A stretch of 64,000 bases of DNA from Brotonthovivens ammoniilytica (GCF_025566885.1 NZ_JAOQJQ010000009.1:1-64000); one strand, 5' to 3'; counted from the first letter of the stretch, positions 17,594 through 27,441 are shown. Translations and numbers: made by a program. Notes: generated by a model from the sequence alone, not told the origin.

Positions 17594-19264
17594 CTATGCC
17601 TGTGAGGGCAGTTTATAAGAACTCTTTAAAGATACAATACGATTAAATACCAGCGCATCCCCGGAAGAATCTTTCGCATCCACACAGAAAAATCCCTGGC
17701 GTACAAACTGAAAGCTGTCATATTTTTCTGCCTGTCCCAAAGAAGGTTCTACATAACACTCCGTCTTTACAATCAGTGAATTTGGATTTAAGTTCAGACT
17801 TCCGTCTTCATTATATACGCCTTTTTCTTCATCTATAATATTTTCATAGAGACGTATCTCTGCTTTTTTCGCATGTTCTGCGGAAACCCAGTGAATGGTT
17901 CCCCGCACTTTTCTGCCGTCGGGACTGTTTCCGCCGCGGCTTTCCGGATCATAGGTACAGTGAATCTTTATAATATTTCCCTGTTCATCCTTTTCAAATC
18001 CCGTACAGATCACGAAATAAGCGTTCATAAGACGTACTTCATTTCCCGGATAAAGACGGCGGTATTTCTTAGGCGGCTCCTCCATAAAATCTTCCCGCTC
18101 AATATAAAGTTCCCGGGAGAACGGTACTGTACGCTGGCCCAGAGCCGGATTTTCAAGGTTATTATCCACAAGAAGCTCCTCTGTCTGACCTTCCGGATAA
18201 TTGTCAATCACCAGTTTTACCGGGTCCAAAACAGCCATAACTCTTGGACGCTTCAGCTTCAGATCCTCACGGATGCAATACTCCAGCATCGCGTAATCTA
18301 CAGAGCTGTTGCTTTTTGACACACCGCAGAGCTCTACGAACCTTTTGATAGACTCCGGCGTAAATCCCCGGCGTCTTAAGGCGGCAATGGAAACCAGACG
18401 GGGATCATCCCAGCCGTCTACAATACCGTCTTCCACCAGCTTTTTAATATAACGCTTCCCGGTAACTACATTGGTCAGATACAGCTTTGCAAATTCAATC
18501 TGTTTTGGAGGATGCTCATAACCAAGCTCTCTTACCACCCAGTCATACAGCGGCCGGTGATCCTCAAACTCCAGTGTACAGATAGAATGTGTCACACCTT
18601 CAATGGCGTCCTCAATGGGATGCGCAAAATCATACATGGGATAAATGCACCATGCATCCCCGGTATTGTGATGGGTCATATGAGCCACACGATAAATAAT
18701 GGGATCTCTCATATTGATATTGGGAGATGCCATATCTATTTTTGCACGGAGCACCTTTTCACCATCTTTATATATTCCGGCCCTCATTTCTTCAAACAGC
18801 TTCAGGTTTTCCTCTATGCTTCTGTTTCTGCAGGGACTCTCCTTACCGGCTTCGGTCAGTGTTCCTCTGTATTCCCGGATTTCCTCCGGCGTCAGATCGC
18901 AGACATAAGCCTTGCCCTTTTGTATCAGTTTCACTGCGGCCTCGTACATCTGCTGGAAATAACCGGACGCAAAAAACAGACGGTCTTCCCAGTCCGCTCC
19001 CAGCCATTCCACATCTGCTTTAATAGACTCCACAAACTCAAACTTTTCTTTGGTGGGATTTGTGTCATCGAAACGCAGATTAAATTTCCCGTTATATTTC
19101 TGAGCCAGTCCATAATTTAAAAGGATAGACTTTGCATGTCCGATATGCAGATATCCGTTTGGCTCAGGAGGAAAACGTGTGCAGATGGCCTCACAGTTTC
19201 CCTCCTCTATATCTTTTTCAATGATCTGTTCTATAAAATTTCTGGAAACAGTTTCGTTATCCAC
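17594..19264 (-). CDS. glnS: Glutaminyl-tRNA synthetase
   Basis: 556 residues. The GTG at 19264 is preferred because GGGAGG lies 9 nt upstream and the protein then begins VDNETVSRNFIEQI as in clostridial homologues; an ATG at 19297 has no ribosome site. The class-I catalytic domain carries PEPNGYLHIGHAKS, and the C-terminal half is the two-barrel anticodon-binding region ending near KSSYKLPSQA. It charges tRNA-Gln with glutamine using ATP. One oddity: the KMSKS-like loop (MSKR in Escherichia coli GlnRS) reads VTGKR here, keeping the Lys-Arg pair. Many Firmicutes instead use transamidation by GatCAB, so a GlnRS is notable but known in Lachnospiraceae. It follows a rhomboid-like gene by 76 nt and may share its promoter. 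Confidence 0.92.
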   Translation of the reverse strand: MDNETVSRNFIEQIIEKDIEEGNCEAICTRFPPEPNGYLHIGHAKSILLNYGLAQKYNGKFNLRFDDTNPTKEKFEFVESIKADVEWLGADWEDRLFFASGYFQQMYEAAVKLIQKGKAYVCDLTPEEIREYRGTLTEAGKESPCRNRSIEENLKLFEEMRAGIYKDGEKVLRAKIDMASPNINMRDPIIYRVAHMTHHNTGDAWCIYPMYDFAHPIEDAIEGVTHSICTLEFEDHRPLYDWVVRELGYEHPPKQIEFAKLYLTNVVTGKRYIKKLVEDGIVDGWDDPRLVSIAALRRRGFTPESIKRFVELCGVSKSNSSVDYAMLEYCIREDLKLKRPRVMAVLDPVKLVIDNYPEGQTEELLVDNNLENPALGQRTVPFSRELYIEREDFMEEPPKKYRRLYPGNEVRLMNAYFVICTGFEKDEQGNIIKIHCTYDPESRGGNSPDGRKVRGTIHWVSAEHAKKAEIRLYENIIDEEKGVYNEDGSLNLNPNSLIVKTECYVEPSLGQAEKYDSFQFVRQGFFCVDAKDSSGDALVFNRIVSLKSSYKLPSQA

Positions 19265-19340
19265 TCTCTCAAACCTCCCGCGTTTTTTTCCATACATAAA
19301 AATGTAACACAGCAGCCTGACAACGTCAATCTTTTCCAGT

Positions 19341-20186
19341 CTATTTATGCTTTACATGCTCATGTGTAAAGAGATGGTCCTGACAGTATTCATAATTTCC
19401 GTCACACTTGGAACAAAAACGGAACTCCAGATCCGGATGGTCGATCTCCGTGCGTCCGCATACCGCACATTTATGCTTGCTTACTCCGCCGGTTCTAGGA
19501 TTGGTCTTTGCCTGATGCACCTGCCTTTTAAAATCCCGCTTTCTTTTATATTCATGAGGTGAATATGCTTTATAATTCCTGGTGGATAAAAAGAAAATCA
19601 GAAAATTCAGCAGGGATGCAATAATCGCCACTCGTCCCGCCCAGCCGCTGTTGACTGCACTGTAAGCCGCAAGTGCCGCATATACAAGAGCCAGCCATTT
19701 CATCTTAATTGGAATCACAAAATACAGCATAACCTGCATATTCGGATAACATACTGCAAATGCCAGGAAAATTGACAGGTTAATATAGTATGTGCTGAAC
19801 AATCCGCCCATGAGCACATTCTGTCCCATGACAAAATACAAAATCAAAGCCCCGATCACAGTAAAAATCATGCCGCCGAAAATATAAACATTAAAGCGGA
19901 AGGCTCCCCAGGTCCGCTCCAGATTCATTCCAAGCTGATAGTAAAAGAACATCATAATAATCGCAAAGATAATCCCGGTCTGAGGGGGTATCAAAACCCA
20001 GCTTACTAGACGCCAAACCTGGCTATAATGAAAAATCATATATGGCTCCAGTGTCAAAAACCCCAGAATCTGCGGGTTTATAAACTGAAAAATATATCCC
20101 GCCACATAACATAATATAACGTACTTCATTAAGCCGGGAATCGCAAAACGTCCCACTTTTCTTTCCAGTTTATTTAAAAAATTCAT
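19341..20186 (-). CDS. Rhomboid-fold membrane protein with C-terminal zinc ribbon, probably non-proteolytic
   Basis: 281 residues with about six hydrophobic helices (25-45, 60-85, 92-120, 125-150, 155-180, 185-200) and the rhomboid-like fragments YSQVWRLVSWVLIPP and ERTWGAFRFN. The serine-protease motif GxSG of true rhomboids is absent: the equivalent helix reads MGGLFSTYY. The cytoplasmic C-terminus (~235-281) has CAVCGR, CSKCDG and CQDHLFTHEH, a Cys/His cluster likely to bind zinc. It therefore looks like a rhomboid pseudoprotease of the kind widespread in Clostridia; function unknown. A consensus promoter lies upstream at 20276-20304, and glnS follows downstream on the same strand. Confidence 0.75.
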   Translation of the reverse strand: MNFLNKLERKVGRFAIPGLMKYVILCYVAGYIFQFINPQILGFLTLEPYMIFHYSQVWRLVSWVLIPPQTGIIFAIIMMFFYYQLGMNLERTWGAFRFNVYIFGGMIFTVIGALILYFVMGQNVLMGGLFSTYYINLSIFLAFAVCYPNMQVMLYFVIPIKMKWLALVYAALAAYSAVNSGWAGRVAIIASLLNFLIFFLSTRNYKAYSPHEYKRKRDFKRQVHQAKTNPRTGGVSKHKCAVCGRTEIDHPDLEFRFCSKCDGNYEYCQDHLFTHEHVKHK

Positions 20187-20275
20187 CTCAGATTTCCCTC
20201 ATTTCCAGACACAGCCTGTAAAATCTGTTTTTCAGGCCGTATCTATGCATTTTCATTATAATTACAGCTATTGCC

Positions 20276-20304
20276 ATTATAAATTTTAGGGTTCTGTTTG
20301 TCAA
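20276..20304 (-). promoter_or_regulatory. Consensus promoter for the rhomboid-like gene and glnS
   Basis: Minus-strand TTGACA (+ 20299-20304), exactly 17 bp, TATAAT (+ 20276-20281): a perfect sigma-A promoter, 90 nt upstream of the start codon at 20186. Confidence 0.85.
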
Positions 20305-20337
20305 CGAAGGGCTCTATTGTTCACAAAGTGTTTAGAA

Positions 20338-20583
20338 TTACAGATTCTGCGGATTAGATACCGGAACGCAGATCTCATCTCCCGGCTGCAGCTGGTAGAC
20401 ATTTACATATGGATTGACATACATCAGCTCGGATACCGAAACATGATGCATCCGGGCTATTTTATATAAGGTATCCCCCTTCTTTACTACATGAATCATT
20501 CCGTGACACTGATCACTTCCCCTGTTTTCTTCCACGGGCATAACTTCCCTTTGCTGATTTTCCTGGCTCTGATAAAATTCCAT
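20338..20583 (-). CDS. Small LysM-domain protein
   Basis: 81 residues with a good ribosome site (GGAGGAAAGAG). Residues ~31-75 form one LysM module (HVVKKGDTLYKIARMHHVS, then YQLQPGDEICVP), which binds N-acetylglucosamine polymers such as peptidoglycan. No signal peptide or membrane segment is visible, so localisation is unclear. Small stand-alone LysM proteins are common in Clostridia, some of them spore associated. It is divergent from the large activase gene. Confidence 0.75.
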   Translation of the reverse strand: MEFYQSQENQQREVMPVEENRGSDQCHGMIHVVKKGDTLYKIARMHHVSVSELMYVNPYVNVYQLQPGDEICVPVSNPQNL

Positions 20584-20664
20584 CTCTTTCCTCCGCCTGT
20601 TTTTATATTACTCTATGCGCATAACTCATTTTTGTGAAAAATCTATTAAATGGGATTAAAGTCA

Positions 20665-20693
20665 TGGACTTTTCTATTTTACTGTTGTATAAT
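20665..20693 (+). promoter_or_regulatory. Promoter of the acyl-CoA dehydratase activase gene
   Basis: TGGACT (20665-20670), 17 bp, TATAAT (20688-20693), 59 nt upstream of the ATG. Confidence 0.7.
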
Positions 20694-20752
20694 GTCGATT
20701 GTTTATAGTTTGAAACATATTAACATTATAATAGGAAATAACAGGTGAAATT

Positions 20753-23700
20753 ATGGAAAATTTAAAACTGCATAAGCTTGGTATAGACATCGGTTCTACT
20801 ACTGTAAAAATTGCAATTTTAGATGATACTAACACAATCTTATTCTCGGATTATGAAAGACATTTCGCAAATATCCGCGAAACATTATCCGATTTATTAA
20901 ACAAAGCCCATAAAAAACTGGGTAATATTAAAATTGCTCCGATGATTACAGGTTCCGGCGGTCTGACTTTAGCCAACCATCTGGAAGTACCTTTTGTACA
21001 GGAGGTTATTTCTGTATCTACAGCACTTCAAAATTATGCGCCCAAAACGGACGTTGCCATTGAGCTTGGGGGCGAGGATGCCAAAATCATCTATTTTGAA
21101 GGCGGTAATGTAGAGCAGCGGATGAATGGCATCTGTGCCGGAGGGACCGGTTCTTTTATTGACCAGATGGCATCTTTAATTCAGACAGACGCCAGCGGCT
21201 TAAATGAATATGCAAAAAATTACAAGGCTCTTTATCCCATTGCTGCCCGCTGCGGGGTATTTGCAAAATCAGATATTCAGCCATTGATCAATGAAGGCGC
21301 CACCCGGGAAGACTTATCTGCTTCCATTTTCCAGGCAGTTGTAAACCAGACCATCAGTGGTCTGGCCTGCGGCAAGCCCATCCGGGGACATGTAGCCTTT
21401 TTAGGCGGTCCTCTGCACTTCCTTTCAGAACTGAAAGAAGCTTTTATCCGTACACTGAAATTGGATGATGAACATATTATTGCACCGGATAACTCTCATT
21501 TATTTGCAGCAATCGGATCTGCTTTAAACTATAAAGAAGACGTACAGATTCAGCTGGATGATATGCTTAAAAAGCTTTCTTCTGACATACATATGGAATT
21601 TGAAGTAGAACGTATGGATCCGCTGTTTCAGACCGATTCTGATTATGAAGAGTTTACATCCCGCCATAACGGACACTGCGTAACAAGAAGTGATCTTTCC
21701 TCCTATGAAGGAAACTGCTATCTGGGCATTGACGCCGGTTCTACCACAACGAAGGTAGCCCTTGTGGCAGAAGACGGTTCTCTTTTGTACTCCTTCTACA
21801 GCAGCAACAACGGAAGTCCTCTTGCAACTTCCTTAAAATCCATAAAGGAGATTTATTCTCTTTTACCAGAAAAAGCCCGCATTGTGTATTCCTGTTCCAC
21901 AGGATACGGAGAAGCCCTGATTAAAGCGGCTCTGATGCTGGATGAAGGGGAGGTTGAAACCATTGCCCACTATACGGCGGCGGCTTTCTTTAATCCTGAG
22001 GTAGACTGCATCCTTGATATCGGCGGCCAGGATATGAAATGCATTAAGATCAAAGACCAGACCGTTGACAGCGTTCAGTTAAATGAAGCATGTTCCTCCG
22101 GCTGTGGTTCTTTCATTGAGACATTTGCCAAATCCTTAAACTACAGTGTGGAAAATTTTGCAAAGGAAGCCCTTTTTGCGAAAAATCCCATTGACCTTGG
22201 AACCAGATGTACTGTTTTTATGAACTCCAAGGTAAAACAGGCACAGAAGGAAGGAGCCTCTGTTGCAGATATTTCAGCAGGCCTTGCCTACTCTGTTATT
22301 AAAAACGCACTGTTTAAAGTTATTAAACTGTCAGATCCTTCGGAGCTGGGCAGCAATATTGTTGTGCAGGGCGGTACTTTCTACAACGACGCAGTACTCA
22401 GAAGCTTTGAGACAATCTCCGGCTGTCAGGCCATCCGGCCGGACATTGCGGGAATCATGGGAGCCTTTGGCGCCGCTCTGATTGCCAGAGAACGTTTTGA
22501 AGAGGGACATCAGACCCAGATGCTTACCATTGATCAGATCAATGATCTAACCTTTGAGACAAAGCTTGCAAGATGCGGCGGCTGTACCAACAACTGTCTT
22601 TTGACCATTAATAAATTTTCCGGCAACCGTCAGTATATTACCGGCAACCGCTGTGAAAAGGGAATTGGAAAAGAAAAAAATAAAGAGCAGATTCCAAATC
22701 TGTTTGAATATAAATATAACCGGATTTTTAACTATGAACCGCTGTCTGAATCGGAAGCGGTACGCGGCACTATGGGAATGCCCCGTGTTCTGAATATGTA
22801 TGAAAACTTCCCCTTCTGGGCTGTTTTCTTCCAGAAGCTTGGTTTCCGGCTGGTGCTCTCTCCTACTTCCACCAGAAGCATTTATGAGCTTGGCATTGAA
22901 TCTATTCCAAGTGAATCGGAATGCTATCCGGCAAAACTGGCCCACGGACATATTTCCTGGCTGATCAAAGAGGGCATCGAGACAATTTTTTATCCGTGTA
23001 TCCCATACGAGCGAAACGAGTTTGAAGAGGCAAATAATCATTATAACTGCCCCATCGTTACTTCTTATGCGGAAAACATTAAAAACAATGTGGATGAAAT
23101 CACCAGCGGGCAGGTAAAGCTGTTAAATCCGTTTATGTCTTTTGCGTCTTTAGAAACACTGACAGAACGGCTGACAGAAGAATTTGCAAAGGAGTATCAG
23201 ATTCCCGCCGGGGAAGTAGCTGCCGCTGCCGCTGCCGGCTGGGAGGAACTGGCCGCTGCCCGGGAGGATATGCGCAAAAAAGGAGAAGAGACCTTAAAAT
23301 ATCTGGAAGAAACCGGAAAACGGGGAATTGTTCTTGCCGGACGTCCGTACCATATTGATCCGGAAATCAACCACGGAATTCCGGAACTGATTACCTCTTA
23401 CGGCTTTGCAGTGCTGACTGAGGACTCTATCTCTCATTTAAAACAGGTGGAGCGCCCGCTGATTGTTATGGACCAGTGGATGTACCACTCCCGGTTATAT
23501 GCCGCCGCAAACTATGTAAAAACCACAGACAATCTGGATTTAATTCAGTTAAATTCCTTTGGCTGCGGACTGGATGCCGTTACTACAGACTGTGTCAGCG
23601 ACATTCTCACAAACTCAGGGAAAATCTATACCTGTTTAAAAATTGATGAGGTCAATAACCTGGGGGCTGCCCGCATTCGTATCCGTTCACTGATTTCAGC

Positions 23701-25015
23701 CATCCGGGTACGGGAAAAACATCCAAAGGAGCGCTGTATTGCTCCCGCAAACCATAATCGGGTGATCTTCACCGAAGAAATGCGGGAAAACTACACTATT
23801 ATCGCTCCCCAGATGTCACCAATGCACTTTGAGCTGCTGCAGCCGGCTTTCCAGGCTGCCGGATATAATCTAGAGGTGCTGGATAATGATAACAAATCCG
23901 CCGTTAATATCGGTTTGAAATTTGTAAATAACGACGCCTGCTACCCTTCTTTGATTGTAGTGGGACAGATTATGGAAGCAGTAACTTCCGGCCGATACAA
24001 TCCGGATAAGCTGGCCATTATGGTATCCCAGACCGGGGGCGGCTGTCGTGCCTCCAACTATATCGGCTTTGTGCGCCGTGCACTGGAAAAGGCCGGTTAT
24101 CCTCAGATTCCGGTTATTTCCTTAAACTTAAGCAGTCTGGAATCCAATCCCGGATTTAAGTTTACACTGCCCCTGATTCAGAAAGGATTATACTGCCTTG
24201 TATTCGGTGATATTTTCATGCGCTGTGTATACGCCACAAGACCATATGAGGCCGTTTCAGGGTCCACAAACGCTCTTCACGAGAAATGGAAAAAGACTAT
24301 TATTGAATGGATTACCAGTAAGAAATTCCTTTCCCACAGAAAGTTCAAGCGCTTCTGCCGTGAAATCATCCGTGATTTCGATCAACTGGAGCGTCTGGAC
24401 ATTCAAAAACCAAAGGTTGGTGTTGTAGGTGAGATTTTGGTAAAATTCCTTCCTATGGCCAACAATTATCTTGTAGACCTGTTAGAAGCGGAAGGCGCCG
24501 AAGCCGTTGTTCCGGACTTATTAGACTTCTTCCTCTACTGCTTCTACAATAACAATTTCAAAGCGGAAAAGCTTGGCATGAATAAATCCTCAGCCCGCAA
24601 ATCAAATCTTGGTATCTGGGCTCTGGAAAAACTGCGGGGAGCCGCAAGAAAAGCCTTCGTGGAAAGTAAACACTTTACACCTCCCGCAAGTATTTATGAT
24701 ACAGCCAAGTACGCAGAAACTATTGTTTCTCACGGAAACCAGACCGGTGAGGGATGGTTTTTAACAGGGGAAATGCTGGAACTGATTCACTCCGGCACAA
24801 ACAATATTGTCTGCACCCAGCCCTTTGGCTGTCTGCCAAACCACATTGTGGGCAAGGGTGTAATCAAAGAGCTGCGGCATCAGTATCCAATGTCCAACAT
24901 TGTTGCCATTGACTTTGATCCGGGCGCAAGTGAAGTAAACCAGTTAAACCGTATTAAACTGATGCTGTCCACAGCTCAGAAAAATCTGAACAAGGAATTG
25001 TCAGCATCATCATAA
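20753..25015 (+). CDS. Large acyl-CoA dehydratase activase-like protein (two BadF/BcrA ATPase domains plus DUF2229)
   Basis: 1420 residues. Two ASKHA ATPase domains stand in tandem, each with its phosphate-1 loop (GIDIGSTTVKIAIL near residue 8 and GIDAGSTTTKVALV near 325) and the activase cysteines (GICAGGTGSF, EACSSGCGSF). A linker with CGGCTNNC follows at ~620, then a C-terminal DUF2229/HgdB-like half. Family members use ATP to push an electron from a [4Fe-4S] cluster into 2-hydroxyacyl-CoA dehydratases or benzoyl-CoA reductase. This fused version is common in Clostridia, but its own substrate is not established. No dehydratase subunits adjoin, so it may act alone or in trans. Monocistronic, with its own promoter and a shared terminator. 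Confidence 0.85.
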   Translation: MENLKLHKLGIDIGSTTVKIAILDDTNTILFSDYERHFANIRETLSDLLNKAHKKLGNIKIAPMITGSGGLTLANHLEVPFVQEVISVSTALQNYAPKTDVAIELGGEDAKIIYFEGGNVEQRMNGICAGGTGSFIDQMASLIQTDASGLNEYAKNYKALYPIAARCGVFAKSDIQPLINEGATREDLSASIFQAVVNQTISGLACGKPIRGHVAFLGGPLHFLSELKEAFIRTLKLDDEHIIAPDNSHLFAAIGSALNYKEDVQIQLDDMLKKLSSDIHMEFEVERMDPLFQTDSDYEEFTSRHNGHCVTRSDLSSYEGNCYLGIDAGSTTTKVALVAEDGSLLYSFYSSNNGSPLATSLKSIKEIYSLLPEKARIVYSCSTGYGEALIKAALMLDEGEVETIAHYTAAAFFNPEVDCILDIGGQDMKCIKIKDQTVDSVQLNEACSSGCGSFIETFAKSLNYSVENFAKEALFAKNPIDLGTRCTVFMNSKVKQAQKEGASVADISAGLAYSVIKNALFKVIKLSDPSELGSNIVVQGGTFYNDAVLRSFETISGCQAIRPDIAGIMGAFGAALIARERFEEGHQTQMLTIDQINDLTFETKLARCGGCTNNCLLTINKFSGNRQYITGNRCEKGIGKEKNKEQIPNLFEYKYNRIFNYEPLSESEAVRGTMGMPRVLNMYENFPFWAVFFQKLGFRLVLSPTSTRSIYELGIESIPSESECYPAKLAHGHISWLIKEGIETIFYPCIPYERNEFEEANNHYNCPIVTSYAENIKNNVDEITSGQVKLLNPFMSFASLETLTERLTEEFAKEYQIPAGEVAAAAAAGWEELAAAREDMRKKGEETLKYLEETGKRGIVLAGRPYHIDPEINHGIPELITSYGFAVLTEDSISHLKQVERPLIVMDQWMYHSRLYAAANYVKTTDNLDLIQLNSFGCGLDAVTTDCVSDILTNSGKIYTCLKIDEVNNLGAARIRIRSLISAIRVREKHPKERCIAPANHNRVIFTEEMRENYTIIAPQMSPMHFELLQPAFQAAGYNLEVLDNDNKSAVNIGLKFVNNDACYPSLIVVGQIMEAVTSGRYNPDKLAIMVSQTGGGCRASNYIGFVRRALEKAGYPQIPVISLNLSSLESNPGFKFTLPLIQKGLYCLVFGDIFMRCVYATRPYEAVSGSTNALHEKWKKTIIEWITSKKFLSHRKFKRFCREIIRDFDQLERLDIQKPKVGVVGEILVKFLPMANNYLVDLLEAEGAEAVVPDLLDFFLYCFYNNNFKAEKLGMNKSSARKSNLGIWALEKLRGAARKAFVESKHFTPPASIYDTAKYAETIVSHGNQTGEGWFLTGEMLELIHSGTNNIVCTQPFGCLPNHIVGKGVIKELRHQYPMSNIVAIDFDPGASEVNQLNRIKLMLSTAQKNLNKELSASS

Positions 25016-25020
25016 ACTGC

Positions 25021-25070
25021 AAAAAAAAGAATCCTTATCCTGTTTTTACACAGAATGAGGATTCTTTTTT
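25021..25070. terminator. Bidirectional terminator between convergent genes
   Basis: An A run (25021-25028), stem GAATCCTTAT with its partner ending GGATTC (25055-25064), and a T run (25065-25070). It serves the plus-strand activase gene and the minus-strand acyltransferase gene. Confidence 0.85.
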
Positions 25071-25084
25071 ATATCATAGAATCG

Positions 25085-26113
25085 TTACTCCTGAGACAAT
25101 TTTCTTTTATACTGGAATTTATCCAGAAATACTGCTACAGGATCTCTTGACAGCACCCAGGTTATCAGCACAGAAAGCAAAATGCTCCATACAATCGTGT
25201 TTTCCATTTTACCGGAAAACCCTGGAATTTCCCGAAGAATAATGATAACAATACTGTGAAACAGATAAATTCCAAGGGTATTTCTCCCGATTTTCGTAAG
25301 AAATCCGATTCTTCTTTTGGGCATCAAAATCAAAAACACAAACAGCCAGATGTATGCCAGCACGTAAGTAAGGAGTTTAATCCACGGAGTAAGGCCTGTC
25401 CCAATATAAGAGTCCGTTCCATACAGCCAGTCCTTGTGCCATAAATCACGAGTCTGCCAGAACAGCAGCAGCATCCCGGCTACAAGGGCTGCGGCGGCAA
25501 TTTTTCTGCCAGCCATCTCCCGGCTTTTGATCTTTTTTCTGTTTTTTAAGTAGTTGTCGATATTTCCGTTAATTTTCCCATAATATCCAGTGAGGTAAAA
25601 AGGCAGGAAGGTCACTACCCTGTTTGCCGCAAGAAAATTATCCGTGTTTGTGCTGTAGCTGATGAGCATCCCCATGGCAAAGGCAATCACCAGATTGCGG
25701 ATCTGCTTTTTGGGATCATCCGTATCAAAGGTAGGAAGTAATATGTTGTAAAGAATCAGCGCCAGCAGATACCACAGCGTCCACAGGGGGAAAAACAGCT
25801 GAAACTCAAAGGCCGCCTCCGATGGATGTTTTACAAAGTCGATCATATACTGAACCGCCTCCTGAAGCACCTGAAAGATAAGATATAAGATCAGAAGACG
25901 TGCAATCACTTTTTTGGGATCCGGTTTTGCAAAATATCCGGATACAAACAGAAAAACAGGCATATGAAAGCTGAAAATCATCAGATACAGCCAGCGGGCA
26001 AGACTGCCCTCTCCGCCGAAATTGCTTAATACATGCCCAAGAACCACCAGAAAAATCAGCATTGCCTTCATATTATCAAAGTAAGCATTTCTCTTTTTTA
26101 TCATTACAGCCAT
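25085..26113 (-). CDS. Acyltransferase-3 family integral membrane protein
   Basis: 342 residues with about ten hydrophobic helices. The N-terminus YFDNMKAMLIFLVVLGH holds the conserved histidine of the OafA/NodX/acyltransferase-3 family, which transfers acyl groups (often acetyl) to cell-surface sugars or peptidoglycan; SFHMPVFLFVSG is also typical. The acceptor cannot be told from sequence. The gene starts 12 nt after the aldo/keto reductase stop and is probably cotranscribed. GGAGG lies very close to the first ATG, so the ATG three codons later is possible. Confidence 0.8.
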   Translation of the reverse strand: MAVMIKKRNAYFDNMKAMLIFLVVLGHVLSNFGGEGSLARWLYLMIFSFHMPVFLFVSGYFAKPDPKKVIARLLILYLIFQVLQEAVQYMIDFVKHPSEAAFEFQLFFPLWTLWYLLALILYNILLPTFDTDDPKKQIRNLVIAFAMGMLISYSTNTDNFLAANRVVTFLPFYLTGYYGKINGNIDNYLKNRKKIKSREMAGRKIAAAALVAGMLLLFWQTRDLWHKDWLYGTDSYIGTGLTPWIKLLTYVLAYIWLFVFLILMPKRRIGFLTKIGRNTLGIYLFHSIVIIILREIPGFSGKMENTIVWSILLSVLITWVLSRDPVAVFLDKFQYKRKLSQE

Positions 26114-26125
26114 CCGCCTCCGGTT

Positions 26126-27304
26126 TTACCAAAGTTTTAATAATTGAATTATCCTCCGAAATACTCTGTATTTAACAGTCTCCAGTTCCCGGGCCGCACA
26201 CTTTAACTCTTTTCTGATTTCAATTCCCTGGGGACAGTGAATTTCACACTTTCCGCATTCTACACACAAAGACGCGCTTGTTGGAGTATGCCGCATAATG
26301 GTGCACTGCATATATCCTTTTCTGGCTGCGGTTCTGCTTTCACTGTAAATCAGATTATAGGAGGAAAATGCCATGGGAATATCCACGCCCTTTGGACAGG
26401 GCATACAATACCCGCATCCGGTGCATCCCACTTTCATGCTGGAGTTAATTTCCCTTTTAATGTCTTCTATAAATGCTTGATCTGCCTGACTGAAACTTCC
26501 CGGGCGGGCATCTGAGGCAACCTTTAAGTTTTCCTTTATCATCTCTATAGAATTCATTCCGGATAACACAGTGGTGACCTGGGGCTGGTCAAAAAGCCAC
26601 CGAAGGGCCCACTCTGCGGCCGACCGCCCCGAAGGATGCAGTGCGATTTTCTCCTTTGCCTTTTCCGGCAGCAGATTTACCAGTTTACCTCCCCGCAGAG
26701 GCTCCATAATCATCACAGGAAGCCCTTTTTCTGAAGCATACATAAGCCCCCGTCTGCCGGCCTGACTGTGTTCATCTAAATAATTATACTGTATCATGCA
26801 GAAATCCCAGGGATAGGCATCCACAAGCTCACAGAACTTCTCTGTACTCCCGTGATAGGAAAATCCAATATTCCGAATCTGTCCTTTTTCCAGCTTTTCC
26901 TGTATCCACTCCTCAATTCCAAGACCTTTTAATTTCTCCCAGGTTTTTAAATCTGTAAGCATATGCATCAGATAGTAATCAATATAGGTGGTGCGCAGCC
27001 GCTTTAACTGCTCCTGAAAGGTTTTCTCAAGTCCGGCTTTTGATTTAATCAGATAGTGTGGAAGCTTATCTGCAATATATATCTGCTCCCGGCAGTGGTT
27101 TCTCTCAAAAATCACGCCTAAAGCATCCTCACTGCCGCTGTATATGTATGCAGTATCAAAATAATTAATACCGCCCTTTACTGCTTCCATGACTTCTGCT
27201 TCCGCTTTATCAATATCTATTTTTCCATTCTTCTTTGCAAAACGCATACATCCGTATGCCAGCACAGAAACCGGGTCTGCATGTTTATCATATCTATACT
27301 GCAT
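26126..27304 (-). CDS. Aldo/keto reductase with C-terminal 4Fe-4S ferredoxin domain
   Basis: 392 residues. An N-terminal (beta/alpha)8 aldo/keto reductase domain (~1-280) has the catalytic D50-Y55 region (YFDTAYIYSGSE), lysine in ADKLPHYL and histidine in YYLMHML. The C-terminal ferredoxin domain has CTGCGYCMPCPKG and CVECGKCEIHCPQG, two cluster-binding sets. This fusion is frequent in anaerobic Clostridia; electrons may come from ferredoxin, NAD(P)H or flavin, and the substrate is unknown. Ribosome site CAGGAGA. First gene of a two-gene operon with the acyltransferase. Confidence 0.85.
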   Translation of the reverse strand: MQYRYDKHADPVSVLAYGCMRFAKKNGKIDIDKAEAEVMEAVKGGINYFDTAYIYSGSEDALGVIFERNHCREQIYIADKLPHYLIKSKAGLEKTFQEQLKRLRTTYIDYYLMHMLTDLKTWEKLKGLGIEEWIQEKLEKGQIRNIGFSYHGSTEKFCELVDAYPWDFCMIQYNYLDEHSQAGRRGLMYASEKGLPVMIMEPLRGGKLVNLLPEKAKEKIALHPSGRSAAEWALRWLFDQPQVTTVLSGMNSIEMIKENLKVASDARPGSFSQADQAFIEDIKREINSSMKVGCTGCGYCMPCPKGVDIPMAFSSYNLIYSESRTAARKGYMQCTIMRHTPTSASLCVECGKCEIHCPQGIEIRKELKCAARELETVKYRVFRRIIQLLKLW

Positions 27305-27350
27305 AAAATTCTCCTGATTTTCCCTGATCTATGTTTTTGGGTTCCCTGTT

Positions 27351-27379
27351 AGTTTAATATGTTTTACTTTGTTTCGCAA
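27351..27379 (-). promoter_or_regulatory. Candidate promoter of the aldo/keto reductase operon
   Basis: Minus-strand TTGCGA (+ 27374-27379), 17 bp, TAAACT (+ 27351-27356). Both hexamers are imperfect. Confidence 0.4.
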
Positions 27380-27441
27380 GAATAATGTATGACGCTCTTT
27401 CTAAGCTTCATCGTCTGTTGGTTATAAAATTTTCTTTTTTG

